A DNA stretch of 35,515 nt from an uncultured Eubacterium sp. (GTDB lineage: Bacteria; Bacillota; Clostridia; Lachnospirales; Lachnospiraceae). The translations under genes were made by a program, and so were the position numbers. Shown here one piece after another: positions 23,675 to 32,903 of the stretch. How positions within the stretch are numbered: the first letter of the stretch is position 1; every line of letters starts with the position of its first letter. The stretch is from assembly GCA_948470065.1 (NCBI GenBank), contig CAOKNO010000025.1, positions 1-35,515 of the forward strand. Direction: 5' to 3'. Below the pieces are notes generated by a model. That model was not told where the DNA came from, did no database searches, and saw only the letters and a list, made by a program, of their open reading frames with translations.

Positions 23675-24355
23675 TTACCTACTAGGGATCATGCGGATAA
23701 TCCTTCCTGCAAACTCATTGAAGTTCTGTGTCTGCAAGACCACGCGCCCAGGTCCTGTCAGCTTCGTCAGGAACAACCCTTCCCCGCCAAAAAAGATGTT
23801 TTTCAGCCCCTTTACGGTTTCCACCTCGTATTTTACCGTTTTTTCAAATGCAACCACATTCCCGGTATCTACTTTAATGACTTCCCCTGGCGCGAGATCC
23901 TTTTCTACCTTATTCCCATCAATTTCTAGGAACACCATACCCTTGCCGGAAATGTCCTGGAGGATAAACCCTTCCCCGCCGAAGAAGCCGGCAGACAATT
24001 TCTTTGTAAGGGCAACGCTTAACGTCACGCTTTCTTCTGCACAGAGGAACGCCCCCTTCTGGCAAATCATACCGCCGCACGCGGATACGTCTACAGCCAG
24101 CACTTCTCCTGCAACGGTAGAAGCAAACGCAATCATGCTCCCTGCCCGTTCCGCCTTATAAGTCGCCATAAATAACGATTCCCCGGAAAACATCCTGCCA
24201 ATGCTCTTGCCAAATCCCCCTTTCATATTGGAATCCATAGACACTCCCTCTGACATCCATGCCATCCCTCCAGACTGTGTATACATCGTTTCCCCTGGCG
24301 CGTCAAAAACGACCTCTACCGCCGGCATCGTATCTCCTAAGATCCTATATTTCAT
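23675..24355 (-). CDS. AIM24 family protein (TIGR00266 type)
   Basis: A 226-residue protein of the AIM24/TIGR00266 family, a beta-rich fold found in bacteria and in a mitochondrial protein; its biochemical function is unknown. Typical family features are the repeated Gly-rich FFGGEGFILQ and FFGGEGLFLTKL strands near residues 136 and 198, SGGMAWMSEGV near residue 28, and LAPGEVIKVDTGNVVAF near 166. No signal peptide or membrane segment is present. The start at 24355 follows GGAAGGAG; the longer frame to 24430 is rejected. It is monocistronic. Confidence 0.92.
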   Translation of the reverse strand: MKYRILGDTMPAVEVVFDAPGETMYTQSGGMAWMSEGVSMDSNMKGGFGKSIGRMFSGESLFMATYKAERAGSMIAFASTVAGEVLAVDVSACGGMICQKGAFLCAEESVTLSVALTKKLSAGFFGGEGFILQDISGKGMVFLEIDGNKVEKDLAPGEVIKVDTGNVVAFEKTVKYEVETVKGLKNIFFGGEGLFLTKLTGPGRVVLQTQNFNEFAGRIIRMIPSR

Positions 24356-25108
24356 ACTTAATCTCCTTCCTATCCTATTCTCTTCAACCGTTCTCCTCAT
24401 CCACACCATAGCCCTCTGCCAACCGGGCAAAGGCTATCCTTTGCACCGGCCGCTTACCAGAGTAAGCACCCTTAATTATAAACCATATCCCGCGCCGAGT
24501 CTACGAATCTACTCCTGTGAAATATGCACAAAAATTCTTGTAAAAAAGTGGACATAGGATTACACTTTTCTGGAATAACTATGTGCATATTGCACAAATG
24601 AAAGGAAGTGGGGCACAACCTTCTCCAGCTTATCCTATACGGAAACTCTTTTCCTGGAACTTTATTCTGTAACAAATGCAGTTTCCGTAGTAAATGCATA
24701 GAAATAAACGCATCCCCTTTGCAAGGCAGCAATCCCTATACGCGGGCAGCATGGGCGCAGTCATTATTTCCATGCATTTGCTGCGGCAGCAGCAAAAATT
24801 GCGGCAGGGGTAGGAAACAGGCCAAGGGACGGCGGCAGATGGGGGCAAGGTCCCCCATACTTCGTGGCTTATTGCAGAATCCATGAGGGATAGATGCTGC
24901 CAGAACGGATTGCCATGCTCCGATCCGCTGCGCCTTTTGCGCAAGTAAGGCCAGATTGCAGCCTGGCCTTTGGATTCCCCTTGCCGCACAACATATGTTC
25001 CAGGCAATTGCAAGACAGGCGCCAGAGCCCATCAAAGCCATTGCTTATGTGGGTTCCTGAGTTTTGCAAGCGCCTAAAAGCCAATCGTATACGAAAGGAG
25101 TAACAAGT
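24356..25108. other. Divergent intergenic region between AIM24 and the giant surface protein
   Basis: No credible gene is present. A minus-strand promoter for AIM24 may lie at 24503-24475 (TAGACT-17-TATAAT). Plus-strand candidates for the large gene are TTACCA-17-TATAAA (24454-24482) and TTGTAA-17-TACACT (24538-24566), which would give a leader over 500 nt long. The direct repeat ATAT(T)GCACAAA occurs at about 24522 and 24587. Hairpins include ATGGGGG/CCCCCAT (24839-24858) and AAGGCCAG/CTGGCCTT (24947-24970). The long leader may be regulatory. Confidence 0.4.
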
Positions 25109-28100
25109 ATGAGGCTGAAGAAACTGAAACGTTTGCTGAGTCTGGCCTTAAGTACCGCAATGGTAGCTTCCATGCTATCCGTTCCGGTGCGCGCAGAGAG
25201 CATGGCGGATCTATCCGTGCCCGCGCAGGAAGAAACGGCCGATGGCCACGAAGACGGCAGCAAAGCACATGAAACCGATGAAACAGAAGGATCCCAGGCT
25301 TCTGATGCAGAAGGGCTGGGAGGACCAGAGGAACCAGAAGGCACAACGCCAGAAGAGGATGCAGAAGACGGCGAAGCTGCAGCGCCCGTAGAAAACACCC
25401 TGGCAAAAGCCGCAGACACTGGCGACGCAGCTACAGAAAACAACGCTGGGGAAGAAACAGATACCCCTCCCCAGGCGCAAGCCCCTATCATCGCTGGCGG
25501 CACAGGCGCGGATGCGAAGACCCTGGATCAGGCAATCAAGGAAGCAACGCCAGGGGATGTAATTGAACTCGCAGGCGATGTTACGATCACAGAGGATCAT
25601 AATCTGGGTACTGGGGATAACGCCGTACAAATCAACACCAACGGCCACATGATCCGTATCGAAGCAGGTACAGCCGTTTCACTGACAGGCGGCGTATTCC
25701 AAAATGAGCTGCTCGCAGCAAAAAGGTCGGGTCCTTATTCCGCATCTGAAGCACGCCTGATGTTCTATGTTGGCGGAAGGCTTGAAATCCATGGCGGCGA
25801 ATACCATACGAAGGGCACTTCCATATTATCAATCCAGGGCGAAGCAATGATCGACGGAGCTAGCTTTACATCCGACGTCAAAGAAACCGAGATCGCAGAC
25901 CTGAATTACTACGATGGGACAGCCTTAATTAATGTAAGCGCAGCAGAAGCGAAGCTTACGATGACGTCTGGTACTGTGTCAGCAGAAACAGGCAACCTGA
26001 CTGGTACGAAAGATTACGGTATGTATGGCGTCTACGTTAACAGCGGCGGAGAGGTAACGCTTGGTACAACCGATGCAGATGGGAACCACTCCGGTCCTAC
26101 CATTAACAGTATGTTTGCGGCAGTCGGCATGAACTATACGGCTTCCCCGGGAAGGGTTACCATCGAAGGCGGGACATATACTAGTTCGGCATCCTGTACC
26201 AAGGAAAACGAAAAGAAATTCAACGCCGTACTTTACCTTCCGGCGACTGCAAGCGTAGCCATTAATGGCGGTACGTTTACATCCCAAAGCACGGGCGCAA
26301 ACACAACAGGGAATGTCATCTCTATCCCGTACGTTACCCCTGCAGGGCATACGGCTCCCGTGCGCCTGAACCTGACAATCAACGGCGGAAGCTTTACACA
26401 CGCAGGAGCCGGATCGGTCTTCTACGGCGAAGGGGTTACGAGCGAAGCTACCAAGGTGAAGGTTAAGGTAAACGGCGGTACGTTCTCAGGCACGATCCCG
26501 GAAAAGTATCTTGATGCAGAGCATGGCTTTTACCAAAAAGCAGACGGCTCGTATGAAGTCCTGACAGCAGGCGTCTCTATGGTTGGTTCTGAGCCATACA
26601 CTAGCCTAGAAGGCGCCGTTGCAGCAGCCAAGGAAGGAACCACAAAGACGGTCCAGCTTCAGAAGGATATTATACTAGAGAACGACTTAGATCTTTCTAG
26701 TGATAAGGGCGATATTTCCATCCTTACCAACGGCCACACGATTACCGTCCCAGCAAATAAAACGGTAACGATAAAGGCAGGTACAGCTTCTAAGATTGAG
26801 AACAGCCAGGCAGTAAGCGCAACTGTCCCAGCAACCGGAAGCCCAGGCTGGGGGGCAATGACGCCCGCAGAACGCAAGACAATCCTCTCCGTAGAAGAAG
26901 ATGGGAACCTGACGCTAGAAAACGGGACTTATGAGTCAAAGGGCGTTTACCTGCTCTATACGGCTGGCGAGGTAACGGTTAAGGGCGCAAATCTGAAATG
27001 CATCGCGCCAGATAACCTAGCCACTCTCCGTTATTATGACGGCGCTTCTGTCGTTGTCGCAAAAGGCGACAAGGCAAAGCTGACAATGCCAAGCGGCAGC
27101 ATCCAATCCGAGGTTTCAAACGCAGCAAAGGATTGCGGTATGTATGGCGTCTACCTGAAAAAGGGCGCTGAGGTAACGCTTGGTACAACAGACGGCGGCC
27201 CGACAATTGAAACCGTATTTGCGGCAGTCAGCATGAACGGGCTAGAAGCCCCCGGAACCATTACCATCCAGGGTGGCGCATACAAAAACTCGGTAAGCTG
27301 CGCAACCGCCGATGAGAAATTCAATGCAGTCCTTTACCTGCCAGCATCCGCCAATGTGACGATAAATGGCGGTACATTTACTGCTACAGGCAGCGGAAGC
27401 AGTATTGGAAAAAGGCACGTAATTGCCGTTCCTTATAATAATATTTCAAACGGCGGCAAATCGAAGGTCGATCTCACCATTACTGGCGGATCATTTAACG
27501 TAACAAATCCGACTTCTGGTTCCGATGCGATCTTCTATGACGCAGGGATGACGGGTACGGACAGCAAGAACCGGATCCTCATCAAAGCAGGTACGTTCAA
27601 CCTCGATCCTGGCGCTTACGCAGGATGCCGGAAAAAAACATCAAACAACGATGGAACCGTTACTATTACAGATGAAATAACAGGAGACAGCCATACATTT
27701 ACCTGGGCGCCTAAGCAGGAAAACACCTGTTGGGAAGAAGGCGTCATCGGACATTATGAGTGCCTCACCTGCCACGAGATGGCGGCAAACAAGGACGGGA
27801 CAGAACCCCTCTCGGCAAAAGACGTCACAATTCCGAAGAAAGAACATGCAGGAGTTACCGGGATTGTTGTTGAACCCAAAGCCCCAACTTGTACCACACC
27901 AGGAACCACAGGATATACACAGTGCCCGAACTGCCTGAAATGTTATAAGAATCAGGAGGCATTAGACGCTGATAAGACTGGCACAGGCCTGCCAGAAACA
28001 GACCCGTCCTGGGTGATACCAGCACTAAACCATGAATATAGCAAAGCTTCCTTTGCGTGGGGCAGTTTCCTTACACCAGATGACTTCAAAGGCGACCAGT

Positions 28101-31100
28101 TCCAGCCAGGAGAAGCGAATGGCGTAACCGTAACAAGAACATGCACGAGAACCGGCTGCAAGGATGAAGAAGAGGGACATACGCAGCATGCAAGCGTTTC
28201 CGTTCACGTAGCCTCTGCTCCAGAAGCTGGAGATGGCTCCGCCGATGGGACTACGCGGGCAGAGGCAGAGGCCAGCTATCCATGGACGGGTAAAACCTGC
28301 AGCGACACATACGACATTACTTTTACCGCAACCGCTACATTCGCCGGATCCGTTGCGCCTACAACCGTCACAGACTCTCATAAGATTACCATCCCTGGCA
28401 AACAGCACACGTATACCGGCCAGGTTACATTTAATTGGGATAAGTTTGACGCGCTCCACTTTACGCCAAACGCAGCCAATGGGGTAACTGCATCCGGGAA
28501 CTGTGCGGTATGCGGAGATCCTGGCACTCCAACCGTTACGGTAACATGTTTAGGAAATTATAATCCAGATACCTTCACCTGCTCTGAAAAGCTGCAGTTT
28601 AAGGCAATTGCAACATTTGGTTTAGGAGAAGACGCGCCAACGATTGACGACACGCAAACCTTCCCAGGGGAACACAAGCTGGAGAAACGTGCATCCTACC
28701 AGGCGCCTACTTGTACTGCCGACGGGCAATGGGCATATTACGAGTGTACCGCCTGCCATAATTACTACTTTGGTGAAGATTCCGCGTTAAAAGACGACTA
28801 TATTGGCAAAAATGAATCGGATCCCGACAAGCACCTGGAGCCAGATGAAGTGACGCCGGAAGTGCTGGCAAAATTAACAAAAATCGACAAGATTGCACAT
28901 TCCTTTGTGAAAGATAAATGCGAATGGAAGACTGGCACAGACGATGCAATTGCCACATTCCGCTGCGTAAACTGCAAGAATAAGGTCGCCATAGAAAATG
29001 CTGCAGGCGCTACGGAAGAGCAGAAAAACGTAATAATAGGACCACCTACAGGCGGCGAGGATATTTCTTGTGGACTTACCGTCCAAAAGACGTATCCAGT
29101 TACCGTGAAGTTTGACAAATTGGCGGTCAAGACAGATGTTGCGCCAAACGGAACCGTCACCCTTACCTACGTTAAGAGCGAAGAAACAAAGGGAACCACT
29201 GAATATCCATTCAGCTTAACAAGAACCCAAACACAGTCGCATTCCTTCGGGAAAGACAATGTCCGTGTGGAATGGGCAGACACGTATCAGCCATCGTCAA
29301 CAGCAGATACCGATACGCCAGACGACGGAAGCAGCAATAAAACATACCACAACACTTCACTTGGAGTGGTCGTTGTTATGACATGCAGCGGCTGCAAGAA
29401 AACAGTGAAGTTCCACAGCAAGGACGGCAACTATACATTTGAGAAGGATATGAATGAAGATCTTCTTATATCACCCGTCCGTATCGTCGGCACAGACACA
29501 AAGCTGGCTACCTGCCGAGAAGACGGAAAGGTTTCTGATTACTACAAGATAAGGTATGACAATTTTGACGGCAGCGGATGGCGTTATGTTAACTTCGGGG
29601 AAGCCTTAGACGACTTACCGCACCTTACATCCGATGTAAAATCAAACCCCGACAACCACAATTGGTCCAACGTGGCATGGGGGAACTTCAGTCAGAAAAT
29701 GGAGGGTCAGGAAGGCGACCAAACGCCAAAGACAATCCCAGTAACCGTGGACGGCAAAACATACCAGGTTCCTTGTTATACGGTCACAGGGACCCGCACC
29801 TGCCAAAATAACGGATGCACTGCCGAACAGAAGGCAACGGGCGAAGCCGGGACAACCAACACCCCAGGCGCTGGCGGCTCTGCCGCGCCGTACGTTAATA
29901 TCACGGTCGGGCATAGGGAGAAAACCTGTACGGTAAGCGGCAGGACGACTTACGATGCAACCTTCTATGCCCCAGACGGCACGGCAGCTAAGGATCCAAG
30001 CCCACAGCACGTATACAATGAGCCTGCTACAGGCCATAAATTCAACGTTACATGGGAGTGGAACGCAGATAATCCCGACCCGGACAAAGCCTCAAAATAC
30101 ACTTCTGTAAACGTGACGCGCAAATGCGCGGTGGAGACGTGCCAAACATCCACTCCACGTTCCTACCGTGTATCGTTTGATGAGACAAACCTTAAGGAAA
30201 CAGATGCAAACGGTAATAAGATTTATGTAAGCAAAAAGGTTGGATCTGAAGACTTTGACACACCAAGTGAAGATCCAGAGGCCACGAACGGAACAGGCCT
30301 AAAGGTTGTGGTTTCTGGCAAAGAGCCAAGCTGCACCGAAGGCGGCGAAGTGAAATACCATGCAACCGTAATATTCAATTCTGAAACTATCTTAGAAGGC
30401 GAAAAAGAGATCAAACGCGATAAGATGGGGCATGAAATCGCATGGGTCCTTCATTGGACCAAGGATGACACTGCCAAAGACGAAAAGGACAGGTACAGCT
30501 TAACCGCCAAAAAGGAATGCGTCAAGGGCGACCTTCCTGCCGAAGGAGAAGCCAATATCAAATCCATTGGCTTGACGTATACGCATACCCCAGGAACCTG
30601 TACAACAAAAGGTACGGATGTCTGGGCGCCGTCTGAAAACGATGAGAACTGGAAGTCAATCAAAGACGAGGCTTCAAAAGTAGAAGCAAACAAATTGAAA
30701 CAAACAACAGATCTTGGGCTTGATCTGGATAACCATCCAATTAGCAATCCTACCATTCAGTGGAACGTTTCACAGTCAACGGAGCCAGCCACTAAGGGAC
30801 AGACAATCGTTACCGCTCATTTAACAGGCGCTTGCGACAATGCAAATTCTAACTGCCCAGATCCGGCGCAGACACTGGATATCCCGGCTACTTTGAAGGC
30901 CGGCATGATACAGCAAGATGATAGCTGCGTCCAAGATACTAATTTAACGTATGAATTTTCGACAGCAGGGTTAAAAGGATGGGTGATTGAGGATTCCGCT
31001 CGAACAAATACGCTTACCATCAAACGAACGGGCCATTTCCTGGAGCGTGTAGAAGGAGAGGGCGGCACTTGTACGACAGCAGGGGTTCCTACCCACTACC

Positions 31101-32473
31101 ATTGTACGAAATGTACGAAAAACTACAAGAGCGCAGACGCGCTTGTCCCAATTGAGATTACCGGGGCGCCCTTGGGCCATCAGTACGGCTTCCTGGATGA
31201 CTATGTGACGTTTGACTGGACCCACGAGGGAACAGCGGCAGAGGCAAGGTTTGAGTGTACGCGCAGAGGCTGTGCCGAGGATACGGAAGGACATTTCAAG
31301 ACGCTCACAGCAACCATTGGCACGAATCCTTATATAAGCAAAGAAGCAGAATGTGAAACAACGAAGGAAAACGGAATTTCTTACTATGCAGTCAGCGTGA
31401 AGATTGAGTCGATTGGCTCTACAGAGGACGGCGAAAATATCTATCCGGAAGGCTTTAGCGGTCCTGGGATCGCAGAAGGCGAATTAAAGCGGATCGTACC
31501 TTACGGCGCGCATAAATTTGAAGGCGCAAATGGCAAATGTAAATGGTGCAACGCAACTAAGGCAACCGATATCCAGGTCACGTTCTATGGACGTAACCAG
31601 AATGTCCTCTCTACAAGGTCATACAAGAACACCGAAGAGAGCCTTACCATTGAAGTACCGAATCCTCCAAGCGTATTAGGAATGAGCTTCGATGGATGGA
31701 AATTAGGAACTGAGGTATATGCGCAGGATGAAATTGCGGCTGCAGTAGCATCGGCAGTTAAAGCATCCAAAGGCGATCCCGTCGAGGTTACTGCAACGTA
31801 CAGGACTGCTTCCCAAAAAGCCCAGGTAAGAATCGTTAAGAAATTCGATGGGACGCCGGAAGCAACTGTTCCCGATTTCGAAGAAGCAGACGCCGGAGAT
31901 TATAAGAGCAAGCCTGTTGACGGTTCCCTCACAGTAGGCGAAACAACCTATCGCTTCTCTCATTGGGAAATCGGCGAAGGCGAAAACGCTACTACCGTCG
32001 GGACAGGGCTAGAATGCACGATCCGTCTGCAGGAAGGGGATCAGGTCACCCTCTATGCATGTTATACAAGCGACACATCATCCAACGTAGAGCCTACCGT
32101 TACCATGACGGCAGTACGCGCCGTAGTAGAGGCTGACGTGCCGAAGCTATTATTCACCAGCAATGCGGTGCTCCCAACTGGCTATGAGCTGGTTGAAAAC
32201 GGCATGTTATACACGGTAAGCCCCGAATCCACTACGGCAGACTCAGCATTGGTATGGATTGCAAACGCCACCGGGGCTATCAAAAAGCAGGTATTCGACA
32301 CCAGCGTGAACAATACCATGACAATGAAGATTGGCTCTGCTAATACAACTAAATTAGTACGTGTAAGGGCTTACCTTCGTTACAGGGATACTGCGACAGG
32401 AGAAATAAAGGTTGCCTACGGCGACATTGTGAAGACAACCTATAACGACGCGGCAGCCCAGCAGGCAAGGTAA
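25109..32473 (+). CDS. Giant secreted protein: duplicated beta-helix region, Cys-pair modules, List_Bact repeats
   Basis: A 2,454-residue exported protein. Residues 1-31 are a signal peptide (ending VRAES). A 90-residue acidic, low-complexity region follows. Residues about 127-860 form a pectate-lyase-like right-handed helix made of two homologous halves 373 residues apart (both with GMYGVY, EVTLGTTD, FNAVLYLPA, INGGTF). Residues about 862-2150 hold a chain of modules with W-containing strands and cysteine pairs (for example CLTC, CAVC, CTAC, CVNC, CSGC, CTKC, CKWC), at least thirteen in all. Residues about 2154-2330 are two List_Bact-like repeats, and a beta-rich C-terminal domain (VTMTAVRAVV to YLRYRDTATGEI) closes it. 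There is no LPXTG or NPQTN signal. An adhesin or glycan-binding role is a guess. The start at 25109 has AAAGGAG 7 bp upstream. Confidence 0.85.
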   Translation: MRLKKLKRLLSLALSTAMVASMLSVPVRAESMADLSVPAQEETADGHEDGSKAHETDETEGSQASDAEGLGGPEEPEGTTPEEDAEDGEAAAPVENTLAKAADTGDAATENNAGEETDTPPQAQAPIIAGGTGADAKTLDQAIKEATPGDVIELAGDVTITEDHNLGTGDNAVQINTNGHMIRIEAGTAVSLTGGVFQNELLAAKRSGPYSASEARLMFYVGGRLEIHGGEYHTKGTSILSIQGEAMIDGASFTSDVKETEIADLNYYDGTALINVSAAEAKLTMTSGTVSAETGNLTGTKDYGMYGVYVNSGGEVTLGTTDADGNHSGPTINSMFAAVGMNYTASPGRVTIEGGTYTSSASCTKENEKKFNAVLYLPATASVAINGGTFTSQSTGANTTGNVISIPYVTPAGHTAPVRLNLTINGGSFTHAGAGSVFYGEGVTSEATKVKVKVNGGTFSGTIPEKYLDAEHGFYQKADGSYEVLTAGVSMVGSEPYTSLEGAVAAAKEGTTKTVQLQKDIILENDLDLSSDKGDISILTNGHTITVPANKTVTIKAGTASKIENSQAVSATVPATGSPGWGAMTPAERKTILSVEEDGNLTLENGTYESKGVYLLYTAGEVTVKGANLKCIAPDNLATLRYYDGASVVVAKGDKAKLTMPSGSIQSEVSNAAKDCGMYGVYLKKGAEVTLGTTDGGPTIETVFAAVSMNGLEAPGTITIQGGAYKNSVSCATADEKFNAVLYLPASANVTINGGTFTATGSGSSIGKRHVIAVPYNNISNGGKSKVDLTITGGSFNVTNPTSGSDAIFYDAGMTGTDSKNRILIKAGTFNLDPGAYAGCRKKTSNNDGTVTITDEITGDSHTFTWAPKQENTCWEEGVIGHYECLTCHEMAANKDGTEPLSAKDVTIPKKEHAGVTGIVVEPKAPTCTTPGTTGYTQCPNCLKCYKNQEALDADKTGTGLPETDPSWVIPALNHEYSKASFAWGSFLTPDDFKGDQFQPGEANGVTVTRTCTRTGCKDEEEGHTQHASVSVHVASAPEAGDGSADGTTRAEAEASYPWTGKTCSDTYDITFTATATFAGSVAPTTVTDSHKITIPGKQHTYTGQVTFNWDKFDALHFTPNAANGVTASGNCAVCGDPGTPTVTVTCLGNYNPDTFTCSEKLQFKAIATFGLGEDAPTIDDTQTFPGEHKLEKRASYQAPTCTADGQWAYYECTACHNYYFGEDSALKDDYIGKNESDPDKHLEPDEVTPEVLAKLTKIDKIAHSFVKDKCEWKTGTDDAIATFRCVNCKNKVAIENAAGATEEQKNVIIGPPTGGEDISCGLTVQKTYPVTVKFDKLAVKTDVAPNGTVTLTYVKSEETKGTTEYPFSLTRTQTQSHSFGKDNVRVEWADTYQPSSTADTDTPDDGSSNKTYHNTSLGVVVVMTCSGCKKTVKFHSKDGNYTFEKDMNEDLLISPVRIVGTDTKLATCREDGKVSDYYKIRYDNFDGSGWRYVNFGEALDDLPHLTSDVKSNPDNHNWSNVAWGNFSQKMEGQEGDQTPKTIPVTVDGKTYQVPCYTVTGTRTCQNNGCTAEQKATGEAGTTNTPGAGGSAAPYVNITVGHREKTCTVSGRTTYDATFYAPDGTAAKDPSPQHVYNEPATGHKFNVTWEWNADNPDPDKASKYTSVNVTRKCAVETCQTSTPRSYRVSFDETNLKETDANGNKIYVSKKVGSEDFDTPSEDPEATNGTGLKVVVSGKEPSCTEGGEVKYHATVIFNSETILEGEKEIKRDKMGHEIAWVLHWTKDDTAKDEKDRYSLTAKKECVKGDLPAEGEANIKSIGLTYTHTPGTCTTKGTDVWAPSENDENWKSIKDEASKVEANKLKQTTDLGLDLDNHPISNPTIQWNVSQSTEPATKGQTIVTAHLTGACDNANSNCPDPAQTLDIPATLKAGMIQQDDSCVQDTNLTYEFSTAGLKGWVIEDSARTNTLTIKRTGHFLERVEGEGGTCTTAGVPTHYHCTKCTKNYKSADALVPIEITGAPLGHQYGFLDDYVTFDWTHEGTAAEARFECTRRGCAEDTEGHFKTLTATIGTNPYISKEAECETTKENGISYYAVSVKIESIGSTEDGENIYPEGFSGPGIAEGELKRIVPYGAHKFEGANGKCKWCNATKATDIQVTFYGRNQNVLSTRSYKNTEESLTIEVPNPPSVLGMSFDGWKLGTEVYAQDEIAAAVASAVKASKGDPVEVTATYRTASQKAQVRIVKKFDGTPEATVPDFEEADAGDYKSKPVDGSLTVGETTYRFSHWEIGEGENATTVGTGLECTIRLQEGDQVTLYACYTSDTSSNVEPTVTMTAVRAVVEADVPKLLFTSNAVLPTGYELVENGMLYTVSPESTTADSALVWIANATGAIKKQVFDTSVNNTMTMKIGSANTTKLVRVRAYLRYRDTATGEIKVAYGDIVKTTYNDAAAQQAR
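25510..27400 (+). repeat. Internal tandem duplication of the beta-helix coding region
   Basis: The two halves keep identical DNA in places: CGGTATGTATGGCGTCTAC starts at 26017 and 27136, and GAGGTAACGCTTGGTACAAC at 26051 and 27170, both 1,119 bp apart. This indicates a fairly recent in-frame duplication or gene conversion. Confidence 0.85.
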
Positions 32474-32499
32474 AAATTTATCCTGGGAAAGGAGGCGGT

Positions 32500-32628
32500 A
32501 TGATGCAGGAATATGAAACACCTGATATGGAAGTCATTTACTTTGAAACAGAAGATATCCTTACAGCAAGCACTGGCTTAGATCCCGACAAGCCAGGCGG
32601 CGATTGGGAAGTCGATCCCTGGGGATAA
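32500..32628 (+). CDS. Small acidic peptide directly downstream of the giant protein
   Basis: A 42-residue frame with an excellent AAAGGAGG ribosome site, starting 26 bp after the giant gene stops and ending before a strong shared terminator. The sequence begins MMQEYETPDMEVIYFE, continues TEDILTAS, and ends in a Gly/Pro/Trp/Asp tail (PGGDWEVDPWG). It has no Cys, signal peptide or membrane segment and is strongly acidic. From memory, Lachnospiraceae carry many short orphan peptides with a Y-x-x-P-x-M/F-E-V start and a D-I/V-(I/L)-T-x-S middle, but no function is known to me. It is co-transcribed with the surface protein, so it may assist it, report on it, or be an independent peptide product. 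Confidence 0.8.
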   Translation: MMQEYETPDMEVIYFETEDILTASTGLDPDKPGGDWEVDPWG

Positions 32629-32657
32629 CCAAAACCCATAGATAGAAGGAATGGGCA

Positions 32658-32717
32658 GCGGGGCTGCCGCGCTTATGTATGATGGAAACATCACAGGCGC
32701 GGCAGCCCTGTTTTTTA
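32658..32717 (+). terminator. Strong intrinsic terminator after the small peptide
   Basis: GGGCTGCCGCGC (32661-32672) pairs with GCGCGGCAGCCC (32697-32708), a perfect 12 bp GC-rich stem, followed by TGTTTTTTATAG. Confidence 0.93.
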
Positions 32718-32789
32718 TAGGCTTTAATTTCTGCAAATTGTAATTGAAAAATGGATAAATCTGCGGAGACTCTAGAAGTTTATAGGATA

Positions 32790-32818
32790 TTGACCCTTTT
32801 GGTGAAAAATGCTAATAT
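32790..32818 (+). promoter_or_regulatory. Sigma-A promoter of the CoA-transferase gene
   Basis: TTGACC (32790-32795), a 17 bp spacer and TAATAT (32813-32818), giving a leader of roughly 75 nt. Confidence 0.8.
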
Positions 32819-32903
32819 TAAGGTGTATAAACCATACAGGTAGACACTGTTAAAAAGGAAAAGCTAGGATCATTTCAAATTCAAATTCAGGGAGGTTTTT
32901 TAC

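Noticed and set aside
24608..24886. Plus-strand frame of 92 codons upstream of the giant gene
   Set aside because: Cys/Arg-rich low-complexity translation of hairpin DNA, no convincing ribosome site spacing or family match.
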